A stretch of 64,000 nt of DNA from Hungatella sp. (GTDB lineage Bacteria > Bacillota > Clostridia > Lachnospirales > Lachnospiraceae). Position numbers and translations under genes: made by a program. Position 1 is the first letter of the stretch. Each line of letters opens with the position of its first letter. The notes beneath the pieces are model-generated. The model was not told the origin of the DNA and did no database searches. It saw only the letters and a program-made list of their open reading frames with translations. This document shows positions 42,487 to 51,433 of the stretch, piece after piece. The stretch is from positions 62,001 through 126,000 of the forward strand of contig JAAWBS010000021.1 in the NCBI GenBank assembly GCA_022792815.1, in the 5' to 3' direction.

Positions 42487-43752
42487 CTATCTTTTATTGC
42501 GGAGGAAGTCAGGAATCGTGATGTCTTTCATATTTACGTTAGAGCGATAGGGAGCACCCTGCTGCTGAGGAGCCTGACCCTGCTGAGGAGCACCGCCTGT
42601 CCCCATGACGGGAGCCTGCCCGCCGCCCTGCATGGGACGCACCGGGGCCTGTCCGCCTGTGATGACACCCGGGCGGCCGGGACCATAGCCGGGGGCCTGA
42701 GTCGGCATCGTGGCAGCCGCCTCCGCGGCTCCTGTCTTCTGCCTGTAGGGGGGCGCCGTAAAACCGGCCATAGCATTAGACACCGGCGTATTCCCCGAGG
42801 CACGTCCGTCCAGACCGGTGGCGATGACCGTGATGATGGCCTCATCCTGAGCGCTCTCATCGTACATGGCACCGAAGATAATATTGGCATCCTCTCCTGC
42901 CAGTTCCTGCACATAGCTGGCGGCCTCGTTGGCTTCGATGAGACTGATGTCGCCGGAAATATTGATGATCACATGGGAGGCTCCCTCTATGGTAGTCTCC
43001 AGAAGAGGGCTGGACACGGCCTGCTTCACGGCCTCCACAGCCTTCTCGTCTCCCTTGGCCTTGCCGATGCCGATGTGAGCGATACCCTTGTCCACCATGA
43101 CCGTCTGCACGTCCGCGAAATCTAAGTTGATCAGACCAGGCACGTTGATCAGATCCGTGATGCCCTGGACGGCCTGCTGCAACACCTCATCCGCCTTTTT
43201 CAGCGCATCCGGCATAGTGGTCCTGCGGTCTACGATCTCCAAAAGTTTGTCGTTGGGGATGACGATCAGAGTATCCACACTTTCTTTTAAGCGCTCGATC
43301 CCCTGGAGTGCATTGGTCATACGGGTTCTGGCCTCAAACTTAAAGGGCTTTGTCACCACACCCACGGTCAGGATGCCCATATCCTTTGCAATCTTGGCCA
43401 CCACGGGAGCCGCGCCGGTTCCGGTGCCTCCGCCCATGCCGCAGGTGACAAATACCATGTCCGCACCCTTTAAGGCCTGGGCCAGCTCCTCGGAGCTCTC
43501 CTCTGCCGCCTTCTCCCCGATGTCGGGTCTTGCGCCCGCCCCGAGCCCTTTCGTCAGTTTCTCGCCGATCTGCATGGCTGTAGGTGCCTTACAAAAACCC
43601 AGTGCCTGCTTGTCCGTGTTGACACCGATAAACTCCACACCGGCTATATTCTCATCAATCATGCGGTTCACCGCGTTATTTCCTGCTCCACCTACACCTA
43701 CTACGATAATTCTGGCAGCATTCTCAGCTTCATTTATCTTAATCTCTAACAA
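42487..43752 (-). CDS. ftsZ: Cell division protein FtsZ
   Basis: 421 aa tubulin-like GTPase forming the Z ring. [26 protein letters not shown] (tubulin signature) and the T7 loop [11 protein letters not shown] are intact. After residue about 325 a disordered Gly/Pro/Gln-rich linker leads to the conserved C-terminal peptide [12 protein letters not shown], which binds FtsA/SepF. TTG at 43752 is chosen because GGAGGAAGTATC precedes it; the upstream frame start at 43773 covers that site. Last gene of the dcw run. Confidence 0.97.
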   Translation of the reverse strand: MLEIKINEAENAARIIVVGVGGAGNNAVNRMIDENIAGVEFIGVNTDKQALGFCKAPTAMQIGEKLTKGLGAGARPDIGEKAAEESSEELAQALKGADMVFVTCGMGGGTGTGAAPVVAKIAKDMGILTVGVVTKPFKFEARTRMTNALQGIERLKESVDTLIVIPNDKLLEIVDRRTTMPDALKKADEVLQQAVQGITDLINVPGLINLDFADVQTVMVDKGIAHIGIGKAKGDEKAVEAVKQAVSSPLLETTIEGASHVIINISGDISLIEANEAASYVQELAGEDANIIFGAMYDESAQDEAIITVIATGLDGRASGNTPVSNAMAGFTAPPYRQKTGAAEAAATMPTQAPGYGPGRPGVITGGQAPVRPMQGGGQAPVMGTGGAPQQGQAPQQQGAPYRSNVNMKDITIPDFLRNKR

Positions 43753-43834
43753 GATACTTCCTCCTTCACACAACTGACCTATCTAATACTATATTTTATT
43801 TCCCTTAAAATAGCAACTGTTTTTTTCAAGAAAT

Positions 43835-44563
43835 TTAGGACTTCCGCTTAAAGGTGTACGCCATGTTGTTGTTGGCAGGGTCATAGGTATCCAGGTACAA
43901 GATTCCGCTTAAGCCCTTCAGCTCGGGAAGCATATTGGCCAGTCTCAGGATCTTTCCCGAGATGTTGGAACTGTCTCCCCAAAATACCTCCAGAGTGTCC
44001 ATGTACAGTATGGCATCTCCCCGCCTGTCAAATTCGATCCGGTCCACAGAAAGATCATGGCTGGAGAGCACTTGGGTCAAATCCAGGATTTCGCTGAAGA
44101 TGTGATCGTCTTCCACCGGAAGCGGCTTGTGGAGCACAATCTGTCCGTACTCCAGTCCTACGATCCGGGGAATTCCCTCCACTTCCTCATTGGTACTTTC
44201 CACGATGATCCCGTCTTTATCAAAATACATACAGCTGCTCATGTAGGACACATAGCCCACTACGCTTTTCTCGTGTACAATGACCTCCACATGAAAAGGG
44301 CCATGGAACACCAGCTGATAATCCTCCACAAAAGGAATCTGAATATGCTCTTTCAAACGGTCCTTCCCATAGCAGTAAATCACATTTCGGTCCGCCTTGC
44401 CCGGAAAAATCCGGTCGATGATCTCCTCCTGGGTATACCGATGGTTGCCGCTTACCGTAATCTGCCGCAGATTCATCGACATCCCTCCGATGCCGAGAAT
44501 CAGCGCCAATCCCGCTGTCCAAACAAGAATACTCCAGTACTTTTTTCCGCCAAATTTTATCAT
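43835..44563 (-). CDS. ftsQ: Cell division protein FtsQ/DivIB
   Basis: 242 aa. One N-terminal membrane helix (residues 10-28), then a POTRA domain starting LRQITVSGNHRYTQEEI and a beta domain. It bridges the FtsL-FtsB subcomplex. Overlaps the murA stop by 4 nt (ATGA). Family conservation is low; context and topology carry the call. Confidence 0.88.
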   Translation of the reverse strand: MIKFGGKKYWSILVWTAGLALILGIGGMSMNLRQITVSGNHRYTQEEIIDRIFPGKADRNVIYCYGKDRLKEHIQIPFVEDYQLVFHGPFHVEVIVHEKSVVGYVSYMSSCMYFDKDGIIVESTNEEVEGIPRIVGLEYGQIVLHKPLPVEDDHIFSEILDLTQVLSSHDLSVDRIEFDRRGDAILYMDTLEVFWGDSSNISGKILRLANMLPELKGLSGILYLDTYDPANNNMAYTFKRKS

Positions 44564-45807
44564 GTCTCTCTTCGTATGACTGCCCCCAGACTTTGAAGAT
44601 CCTTACAGATATCCTCGTATCCGCGATCGATGTGGTGACAATCCGTGATACGGGTCTCCCCATCCGCCGCAAGTCCGGCCACCACCAGAGCCGCTCCCCC
44701 CCGCAGATCGCAGGAGCGGACACAGGCTCCTCTCAGCTGTCCGCCGGTGACAAAGGCCTCTTTCCCTTCTATTATAATCGCTGCGCCCATTTTATGCAAT
44801 TCTTTTGCAGTGGCAAATCTTCCCTCAAAAACCGTTTCCTTCAAGTATCCGCCCCCCTCTCCCACCGCAAAGAGAACCATCAATAAGGACTGCAGGTCCG
44901 TGGGAAATCCGGGATAAGGGCCGGTCTCCACTGCCCAAGGCCTCGTCCGCCCTTCCATGGACACCTCCACTCCGTCCTGATCGATGCGGATGGCGGCTCC
45001 CATACTCTTCATGGTGGAAAGGACGCAGCCCAAGTGCCTGGGGCTGCTTCTCCGAAACAGGGCTCTCCCGCCTGCCGCCATCACGGCTGCCGCATAAGTT
45101 CCCGTCACAATCCGATCCCCCGGCACCTCAAAGACACCTCCTCCCAGTGTCTTTTCCCCCTGAATCTCCAAAAGCTCCGTTCCCATGCCCCGAATCCTGA
45201 CTCCCATGGCTCCCAGCATCCGGCACAAAACCTCCACCTCCGGCTCCCTGGCCGCGCCGTGAAGGACGGTGGTTCCATTGGCGCCGGCTGCTGCCAGAAG
45301 GATATTCTCCGTGGCTCCCACACTTGGGTAAGAGAGATGGATCACGGTTCCTGAAAGCCCTGTGGATGCGGCATGGAGTACTCCATCATCCTCCTCGATG
45401 ACAGCCCCCAGCTCCTTTAGGGCCCGAAGATGAAGATCAATGGGCCTGCTTCCGATGGAACATCCCCCCGGATAGTGGGCGAAGGCCTCGTTGCATCGGC
45501 CCAAAAGAGCTCCCAAAAGAATGATGGAGGAGCGCATAGCCTTTCCCCCCTCCTCGGGAATCCGACAGCAGGTGAGCTCCCTGGCATCGATGGACAGGGT
45601 ATGTCCTTCAAGGCGGCAGACGCAGCCTAAAGATTCCAATATCCCCATCATACAGAAGACATCCTGTATTCTGGGGACATGGTGTAGTACGGTAGTGCCC
45701 TTGTGAAGAATCGCCGCTGCCATCATCGGAAGTACCGCATTTTTGGAACCCTGAATCTCCAGTTCCCCTTTTAGCGAATGGTAACCTTGGACTAAAATCA
45801 CAGACAA
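44560..45807 (-). CDS. murA: UDP-N-acetylglucosamine 1-carboxyvinyltransferase
   Basis: 415 aa; first committed step of peptidoglycan synthesis (PEP to UDP-GlcNAc). LEIQGSKNAVLPMMAA at the N-terminus, catalytic Cys116 in PGGCSIGSRPIDLH (the fosfomycin target), and DLQSLLMVLF later. It occupies the place where many clusters have murG. A second murA elsewhere in the genome is common in Firmicutes but not shown here. Confidence 0.94.
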   Translation of the reverse strand: MSVILVQGYHSLKGELEIQGSKNAVLPMMAAAILHKGTTVLHHVPRIQDVFCMMGILESLGCVCRLEGHTLSIDARELTCCRIPEEGGKAMRSSIILLGALLGRCNEAFAHYPGGCSIGSRPIDLHLRALKELGAVIEEDDGVLHAASTGLSGTVIHLSYPSVGATENILLAAAGANGTTVLHGAAREPEVEVLCRMLGAMGVRIRGMGTELLEIQGEKTLGGGVFEVPGDRIVTGTYAAAVMAAGGRALFRRSSPRHLGCVLSTMKSMGAAIRIDQDGVEVSMEGRTRPWAVETGPYPGFPTDLQSLLMVLFAVGEGGGYLKETVFEGRFATAKELHKMGAAIIIEGKEAFVTGGQLRGACVRSCDLRGGAALVVAGLAADGETRITDCHHIDRGYEDICKDLQSLGAVIRRET

Positions 45808-45866
45808 CCTGTTCCCTCCTAAGGCTTCCTATATACTATCCTATGTAAGAGCGCCATGTCCGTTGC

Positions 45867-47003
45867 CTATTTTTCCAGTTTGATCTGGTTGGACACACTG
45901 AGCACCATCCCCATCTCCACCATCAGAAACAGAACCGAGGTTCCCCCGTAGCTGATGAAAGGCAGGGTGATACCGGTGTTGGGGATAGTGTTGGTGACCA
46001 CCGCGATGTTTAACACCACCTGGATGGCAATATGGGCCATGACTCCCACCACGATGAGGGCTCCGAATAAATCCGGTGCATTGCTGGCGATGAGCATGAA
46101 CCGGTAGATCATAAAAACAAAGATATAGATCACCAGGATGGCCCCAAACAGCCCCAGCTCCTCACAGATAATAGAAAAAATCATATCGTTCTGAGCCTCC
46201 GGCACGAATCCCAGTTTCTGGATGCTCTCCCCCAGCCCCTTTCCAAACAGTCCCCCGGAACCGATGGCATAAAGCCCCTGTAGCACCTGAAACCCGCCTG
46301 TATCCGGGTAGGCCTCCGGGTCCAGCCACACATGAATCCGGCTTAACTGATAAGGCTTTAACAGGCCGATAGCCTCTAAGCCGTTGCCGATGGGGCCTGC
46401 AAAAGCCATCACCAGGACGGCTGACAGAACGCACAGGGCATAGGGAAGCTTTCTCTTGCTGGCCACAAACATCATGACAAATCCGATGCCTGCAATGATG
46501 ATGCCGGAGCTTAGATTGTTCATGGCCACGATTCCCGCCAGGGGAAGGGTGATCAGAACCGCCCTGACGATGCCGGCAGGCCGGTCCACGTCCTTTCCGA
46601 TGCGGGTGATCAGCGCGGCCATGGCGATGATCACCGTGATCTTCACCAGCTCGGTAGGCTGAAACTTTACCCCGATCTTCAGCCACCGCTTCTTGCCGTT
46701 TACCTCTTCCCCTATGATGCTCACAGCGATCATAAGGACCCAAGACACCAGGATGGCAAGGCCGGAGAATCTGGCATACCAGTGATAATCCATCTTGGAG
46801 ATGATCACCATGATGACAAATCCTCCCAGAGCGATCATCCCCTGACGGGTCATAAAGTAAGCAGAATTACCTTTAAATTTGATCTGTGCCGTGTAGGAAC
46901 TGGCGCTGTATATCATCACCAGCCCGAATATCGTGAGAAACACGATGACAAACAGAAGGCTGTAATCGTAAAAACGTCTAACTTTCTTTTTGGGTCCCGG
47001 CAA
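45867..47003 (-). CDS. ftsW: Peptidoglycan glycosyltransferase FtsW
   Basis: 378 aa SEDS protein with ten membrane helices. Motifs include LVMIYSASSYTAQ, MNNLSSGIIIAGIG, QVLQGLYAIGSGG, KLGFVPEAQNDMIFSIICEE (catalytic Asp region) and ITLPFISYGGTSV. It polymerises lipid II at the septum with the class B PBPs encoded in the same cluster. RodA is closely related; position in the dcw cluster favours FtsW. Confidence 0.95.
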   Translation of the reverse strand: MPGPKKKVRRFYDYSLLFVIVFLTIFGLVMIYSASSYTAQIKFKGNSAYFMTRQGMIALGGFVIMVIISKMDYHWYARFSGLAILVSWVLMIAVSIIGEEVNGKKRWLKIGVKFQPTELVKITVIIAMAALITRIGKDVDRPAGIVRAVLITLPLAGIVAMNNLSSGIIIAGIGFVMMFVASKRKLPYALCVLSAVLVMAFAGPIGNGLEAIGLLKPYQLSRIHVWLDPEAYPDTGGFQVLQGLYAIGSGGLFGKGLGESIQKLGFVPEAQNDMIFSIICEELGLFGAILVIYIFVFMIYRFMLIASNAPDLFGALIVVGVMAHIAIQVVLNIAVVTNTIPNTGITLPFISYGGTSVLFLMVEMGMVLSVSNQIKLEK

Positions 47004-47033
47004 AACAGCCTCCTTCCTTTGGCTGCCGCACTG

Positions 47034-48398
47034 TTACAGATTTCTGACACATTCCTTAAAGATGCGGCCCCGTTCTTCATAATTCTTGAACATCCCCCAG
47101 CTGGCGCAGGCAGGGGAAAGAAGGACATTGTCTCCCATATTGGCGTAGGAGGCGCATACCTGCACTGCCTCAGACATATCCTCCGCATACATGATCTCCG
47201 TAAAGCCGTGGGCTTTCGCGCATTCTGCGATCTTGTCTCTGGTCTGTCCGATAAGTACCAGGTACTTTACCTTATCCTCAAAGGCCTCGATCCACTCGTC
47301 ATACTCCGACTCCTTGTCATATCCGCCGGCGATGAGAAGGGTGGGACCCGGCATGGCTCTGATAGCCTGGATGGCCGCATCCGGATTGGTCCCTTTGGAG
47401 TCATTGTAATACTTGACTCCGGATCTCTCAAGGACGAACTCTATCCGATGCTCCACCGCCTGAAACTCTTTTACCACTCTGCGGATCCGGTCGATGGAAA
47501 CTCCCATGGCAGAGCTGATGGCGATGGCGGCCATCACGTTCTCGTAGTTGTGACGGCCTAAAAGATTCAGGTCTCTGGTATCTACGATGGGGCTTACCCG
47601 TCCGTTGTGTGCAAAACAGATCATGGTACCGTCCAGATAATACCCCTCGGCCAGCTGACTGCGGCTGCTGAAGAAGATGACTCTGCATCTTCGCTCCTCA
47701 TGGTCCTCCCGGCCGAACTCTCTTAACACCGGATCGTCATAGTTGAGTACACAGATGTCCTCCTCCGTCTGATTCACCGTGATACTCTCCTTGACGGAGA
47801 TATAGTTCTCCATAGTATGATGCCTGTTTAAATGATCCGGGGTAATATTCAGGATGGCGCTGACATTGGGCCTGAAATCCATGATGGTCTCCAGCTGAAA
47901 GCTTGAGACCTCCGCCACCGTCACACTGCTCTCCTCTGTCTGGAGGGCCACCTGGGTGTAAGGAATACCGATGTTGCCCACCACATACACGTCCTCATAC
48001 TTGGATTTCATGATCTCCCCGGTCAGGGCTGTGGTTGTGGTCTTTCCGTTTGTCCCCGTAATGGCCGCAAGACGCCCTTTCGCACACTGGAAAGCCAACT
48101 GGATCTCTCCCCATATGGGGATCCTCAGCTGATCTAAGAGAGCTACAAAAGGTGCTTCCAGGGAGATGCCCGGACTGATGACACACAGCTCCACTCCTCT
48201 TAAATCTTCCCTTGTCAGTTCTCCGAGAACGATGGTAATCTTTGCATCGCCTTCAAACTCACTCCTCAGTTTCTCCTCGTCAAGCCCTTTGTTCCCGTCA
48301 TAGAGAATCACCCGGCCCCCTTTATCAAGAAGCAGCTTCGCGGAAGAAATCCCGCTGATTCCGCTGCCTGCCACCAAAACTTTCTGACTCTGGCTCAT
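47034..48398 (-). CDS. murD: UDP-N-acetylmuramoyl-L-alanine-D-glutamate ligase
   Basis: 454 aa. KVLVAGSGISGISSAKLLL binds the UMA substrate, AAITGTNGKTTTTALTG is the ATP P-loop, SSFQLETI and NITPDHLNRH follow, and ILNITPDH/YNDSKGTNPDA is the MurD-specific box. ATG at 48398 (MSQSQKVL) behind AGGAGGGAGAGAC. It begins 11 nt after mraY. Confidence 0.95.
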   Translation of the reverse strand: MSQSQKVLVAGSGISGISSAKLLLDKGGRVILYDGNKGLDEEKLRSEFEGDAKITIVLGELTREDLRGVELCVISPGISLEAPFVALLDQLRIPIWGEIQLAFQCAKGRLAAITGTNGKTTTTALTGEIMKSKYEDVYVVGNIGIPYTQVALQTEESSVTVAEVSSFQLETIMDFRPNVSAILNITPDHLNRHHTMENYISVKESITVNQTEEDICVLNYDDPVLREFGREDHEERRCRVIFFSSRSQLAEGYYLDGTMICFAHNGRVSPIVDTRDLNLLGRHNYENVMAAIAISSAMGVSIDRIRRVVKEFQAVEHRIEFVLERSGVKYYNDSKGTNPDAAIQAIRAMPGPTLLIAGGYDKESEYDEWIEAFEDKVKYLVLIGQTRDKIAECAKAHGFTEIMYAEDMSEAVQVCASYANMGDNVLLSPACASWGMFKNYEERGRIFKECVRNL

Positions 48399-48409
48399 GT
48401 CTCTCCCTC

Positions 48410-49378
48410 CTATAATCCTAAGTATGCTACCAAACAGAGGATGGCCGTGATAATGGAAAATACTGCCACCACCCGGGTCTCCGACCACCCGCACAGCTCA
48501 AAATGGTGATGGATGGGGGCCATCTTAAAGATCCGCTTTCCTCCGGTCTTTTTAAAATACGTGACCTGAATCATCACCGACAGCACCTCCACCAGGTAAA
48601 TCAGCCCTATGATGGGGATAAACAGCGGCAGCTGCATCATGCAGGCGCTGGCCGCTACAAAACCTCCCAGGGCCAGAGACCCGGTATCGCCCATGAACAC
48701 CTTGGCCGGGTAGACATTAAAGAGAAGAAATCCAAGAAGGCTTCCCACCACGGCTCCGGTGATGGGGCTGATGCCGCTTTTCTCTCCCAATGAGATGATG
48801 GTGAGAAACGTAGCCACCAATATGGTCACACTGGTACAAAGACCGTCCAGTCCGTCGGTAAAATTCACCCCATTGTCCGTCCCCAGCATCACCACAAACA
48901 CAAACGGCACATAAAGAATTCCGAAATCCAGGTAATAGCCGTCTGTAAACCCGCCGGTAAAAGGAATCAGAGCAGATGTCCCCACCTCGCCGGAGTTGAG
49001 CAGATAGTAGGTGAAAATTCCGGTGATCACGATCTGTCCGGCCAGCTTCTGCTTCGGATTCAGGCCTTCGGACCGTTTCATCACAATCTTAATATAGTCA
49101 TCCAGAAAACCGATAATGCCAAATCCCACCGTCACAAACAGCACCGGTATCATCTTTGGATAATCCCTCAGATAAAACATGGAAGTAATGATGATACTTC
49201 CCAGGATAATCAAGCCGCCCATAGTAGGTGTTCCCGCCTTCTTCAGATGGGCCTGAGGACCGTCCTCCCGAACCTGCTGGCCGAACTTCAGCTTGTGGAG
49301 GAAAGGAATCACGATGGGACACAGAATCGCGCTGATTGCAAAAGCGATGATAATCGCCAGTATGGTTTCATTAATCAT
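48410..49378 (-). CDS. mraY: Phospho-N-acetylmuramoyl-pentapeptide transferase
   Basis: 322 aa, ten membrane helices; makes lipid I on undecaprenyl phosphate. KAGTPTMGGLIIL, the aspartates of FLDDYIK and NFTDGLDGL, and the metal/substrate loop PIHHHFELCGWSE are intact. ATG at 49378 follows GAGGTGCAAT; a frame start at 49441 lacks a site. Confidence 0.96.
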   Translation of the reverse strand: MINETILAIIIAFAISAILCPIVIPFLHKLKFGQQVREDGPQAHLKKAGTPTMGGLIILGSIIITSMFYLRDYPKMIPVLFVTVGFGIIGFLDDYIKIVMKRSEGLNPKQKLAGQIVITGIFTYYLLNSGEVGTSALIPFTGGFTDGYYLDFGILYVPFVFVVMLGTDNGVNFTDGLDGLCTSVTILVATFLTIISLGEKSGISPITGAVVGSLLGFLLFNVYPAKVFMGDTGSLALGGFVAASACMMQLPLFIPIIGLIYLVEVLSVMIQVTYFKKTGGKRIFKMAPIHHHFELCGWSETRVVAVFSIITAILCLVAYLGL

Positions 49379-49516
49379 ATTGCACCTCAAATTCTTATGT
49401 ATACCCTTTTCACCCTTAAGGGTACCGTTTTCAACATACATACTTCCATAGTATACGTCTTTTTCCCGGAATAATCAACCACAAAAACCTTGGCTCACTC
49501 CTCTCCTTCCTTCTCT

Positions 49517-49661
49517 GGTTACTGTTCACAGGTGCCCTGTGAACGCAACCGCATATGCCCATTTAAAATCGCCTGTGGCGATGGGGCATATGCTTTGGCC
49601 CTATAACGGTACTGGCTCATGGCTAATCAGCGGAGTGATTAGCCATGGTGTGAACAGTACC
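49517..49661. mobile_element. 145-bp palindromic MITE-like element
   Basis: Ends are inverted: GGTTACTGTTCACA (49517-49530) and TGTGAACAGTACC (49649-49661). Inside are three hairpins: GTTCACAGG-tgc-CCTGTGAAC (49524-49544); GCATATGCCC pairing across 49551-49593 with an inner ATCGCC/GGCGAT; and CATGGCTAATCA/TGATTAGCCATG (49618-49647) enclosed by GGTACTG/CAGTACC. It overlaps the last 39 bp of the upstream PBP gene and supplies its final codons. No transposase. Confidence 0.6.
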
Positions 49662-51383
49662 CTTCTCCGCCTCTATCCCCATATAAGGCAGAATCGTCGC
49701 GAACAGATCGGCGATGACCGGGGCTGCTATGGTTCCTCCATAGTAGATTCCCACTGGCTCGTCGATGGTGATCAGGGCGATGACCTCAGGGTCATCAGCA
49801 GGGGCGAAGCCGAGAAAGCTGGATATGTACTTCTTTAAGCTTCTGGGAAGCTTCTCCGAAGTAGCCGTCTTGCCCCCGATCCGGTACCCGTCAAGGGAAG
49901 CCTTCTTTCCGCTTCCCTCCGCCACCACATGTTCCAGGATCCCTCTCATGGTACTGCTGGTCTCCTCCGAGACGATTCCCTCCCTCACCGGGTAGGAAAA
50001 CTTATGGATGGCAGTCTCGTCGGCGCTGACGGCCTGGATCCCAAAGTGGGGCGTCACCCTGTTTCCTCCGTTTACGATGGAGGAGGCTGTGGTGATCAGC
50101 TGAAGAGGAGTGATCTGGAAGGACTGGCCGAAGGACACGGTGGCCAATTCCACCAGCCCCATATTCTCCTTTTTGTGCATGATCGTGGACGCCTCGCCGG
50201 GAAGGTCGATGCCCGTCTTTCCAAGAAGACCGAACTGAGAAAAGTAGTGATAATACCGGTCCACCCCCAGCCTCTGCCCCACATCGATGAACACCGGGTT
50301 GCAGGAATTCATGGCTCCCTGGAGGAAAGTTTCGCTGCCGTGTCCCCCCACCTTGTGACAGCGGATCTTCCGGTCCTCCACGATGCGAAACCCGGGGCAG
50401 GAAAAGGTATCCTCCAGTCTCACCACTCCCTCCTCCAGCCCTGCCGCCGCGGTGATGATCTTAAAGGTGGAACCCGGCTCATAAGTGTCGTTGATACTGG
50501 GATTTCTCCACATCTGGTTCAGCAGATCCTGCCTGGTAGCCGCAGCGCCCTCCTCCGGCTCCACGTTGAGATCAAAGGGGTGATTTAAGTCAAACTCCGG
50601 TACGTTGACCATAGCCAAGATCTGTCCGTCCTGTGGATTCATCACGATGACAGAGACCCTTTTAGCCCCCTTCTCCTCCATGACCTTTAAGGCCGCTTGC
50701 TGGGCATAGGTCTGGATATTCACGTCCAGACTGATGGTCAGATCTGCCCCGGCCACAGGCTCCACCCGATCTTCGAAGGCATTGTCAATCTCCACCCCGG
50801 CCGCATCGGCCTGAGTGAGAATCAGGCCGTTTTGGCCTTTCAGCCAGGATTCATACTTTACCTCCAGGCCGATGATTCCCTGATTGTCTCCGCCGGTAAA
50901 TCCCAGGACCTTGGAAGCCAGACTTCCGTAGGGGTAATACCGCTTGTAATCCTCGTCTACCTTCACACCGTTCAGCCGGTAATTTCTCACCTGGTCTCCC
51001 AGCTCTTTATCCACATTGGTTGCCACGATCTCTCTGGCACTGTATTTTTCTACCTTTTTTCTCACATTCTCCTGGGATAGTCCCAGAGCCTCCGACAAAA
51101 CCCGGATCACCTGCTCTTTGTCGGTGATCTGATTGTGGATCACAGAGATGGTGCAGACCGTGCGGTTGTCGGCAATCACCGTGCCATTGCGGTCCAGGAT
51201 TCGTCCTCTGGCAGCTTTGATGGTCCTCTCCCTCTGGTGGAGCGCTTCTGCCATCTGACTGTAGTGCTCTGAGCGAAAGATCATGAGATAGCCGAGGCGC
51301 CCGGTAAGCCCTGTCATCAAAAGGCCGGAGATCAGACATACGATTCCGATTCTTCCTCTGTGATATGACTGATTGCGATTCAT
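49623..51383 (-). CDS. Class B penicillin-binding protein (SpoVD/PBP2B-like)
   Basis: 586 aa. An N-terminal membrane helix (about 12-35), a dimerisation/pedestal domain, then a transpeptidase domain. Active-site Ser305 in YEPGSTFK, SxN motif MNSCNP, and KTA in GGKTATSEK where KTG is nearly universal. No PASTA domains. The gene ends inside a palindromic element that provides the last dozen residues (TVHTMANHSAD). ATG at 51383 is preferred by homology of the N-terminus; the ribosome site GGGGTGGAG is close to it. It crosslinks septal or spore-cortex peptidoglycan with FtsW. Confidence 0.88.
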   Translation of the reverse strand: MNRNQSYHRGRIGIVCLISGLLMTGLTGRLGYLMIFRSEHYSQMAEALHQRERTIKAARGRILDRNGTVIADNRTVCTISVIHNQITDKEQVIRVLSEALGLSQENVRKKVEKYSAREIVATNVDKELGDQVRNYRLNGVKVDEDYKRYYPYGSLASKVLGFTGGDNQGIIGLEVKYESWLKGQNGLILTQADAAGVEIDNAFEDRVEPVAGADLTISLDVNIQTYAQQAALKVMEEKGAKRVSVIVMNPQDGQILAMVNVPEFDLNHPFDLNVEPEEGAAATRQDLLNQMWRNPSINDTYEPGSTFKIITAAAGLEEGVVRLEDTFSCPGFRIVEDRKIRCHKVGGHGSETFLQGAMNSCNPVFIDVGQRLGVDRYYHYFSQFGLLGKTGIDLPGEASTIMHKKENMGLVELATVSFGQSFQITPLQLITTASSIVNGGNRVTPHFGIQAVSADETAIHKFSYPVREGIVSEETSSTMRGILEHVVAEGSGKKASLDGYRIGGKTATSEKLPRSLKKYISSFLGFAPADDPEVIALITIDEPVGIYYGGTIAAPVIADLFATILPYMGIEAEKGTVHTMANHSAD

Positions 51384-51433
51384 CTCCACCCCACCACTGA
51401 GCCATTGGTACAATATATGAAAGTTCTCCCAAA

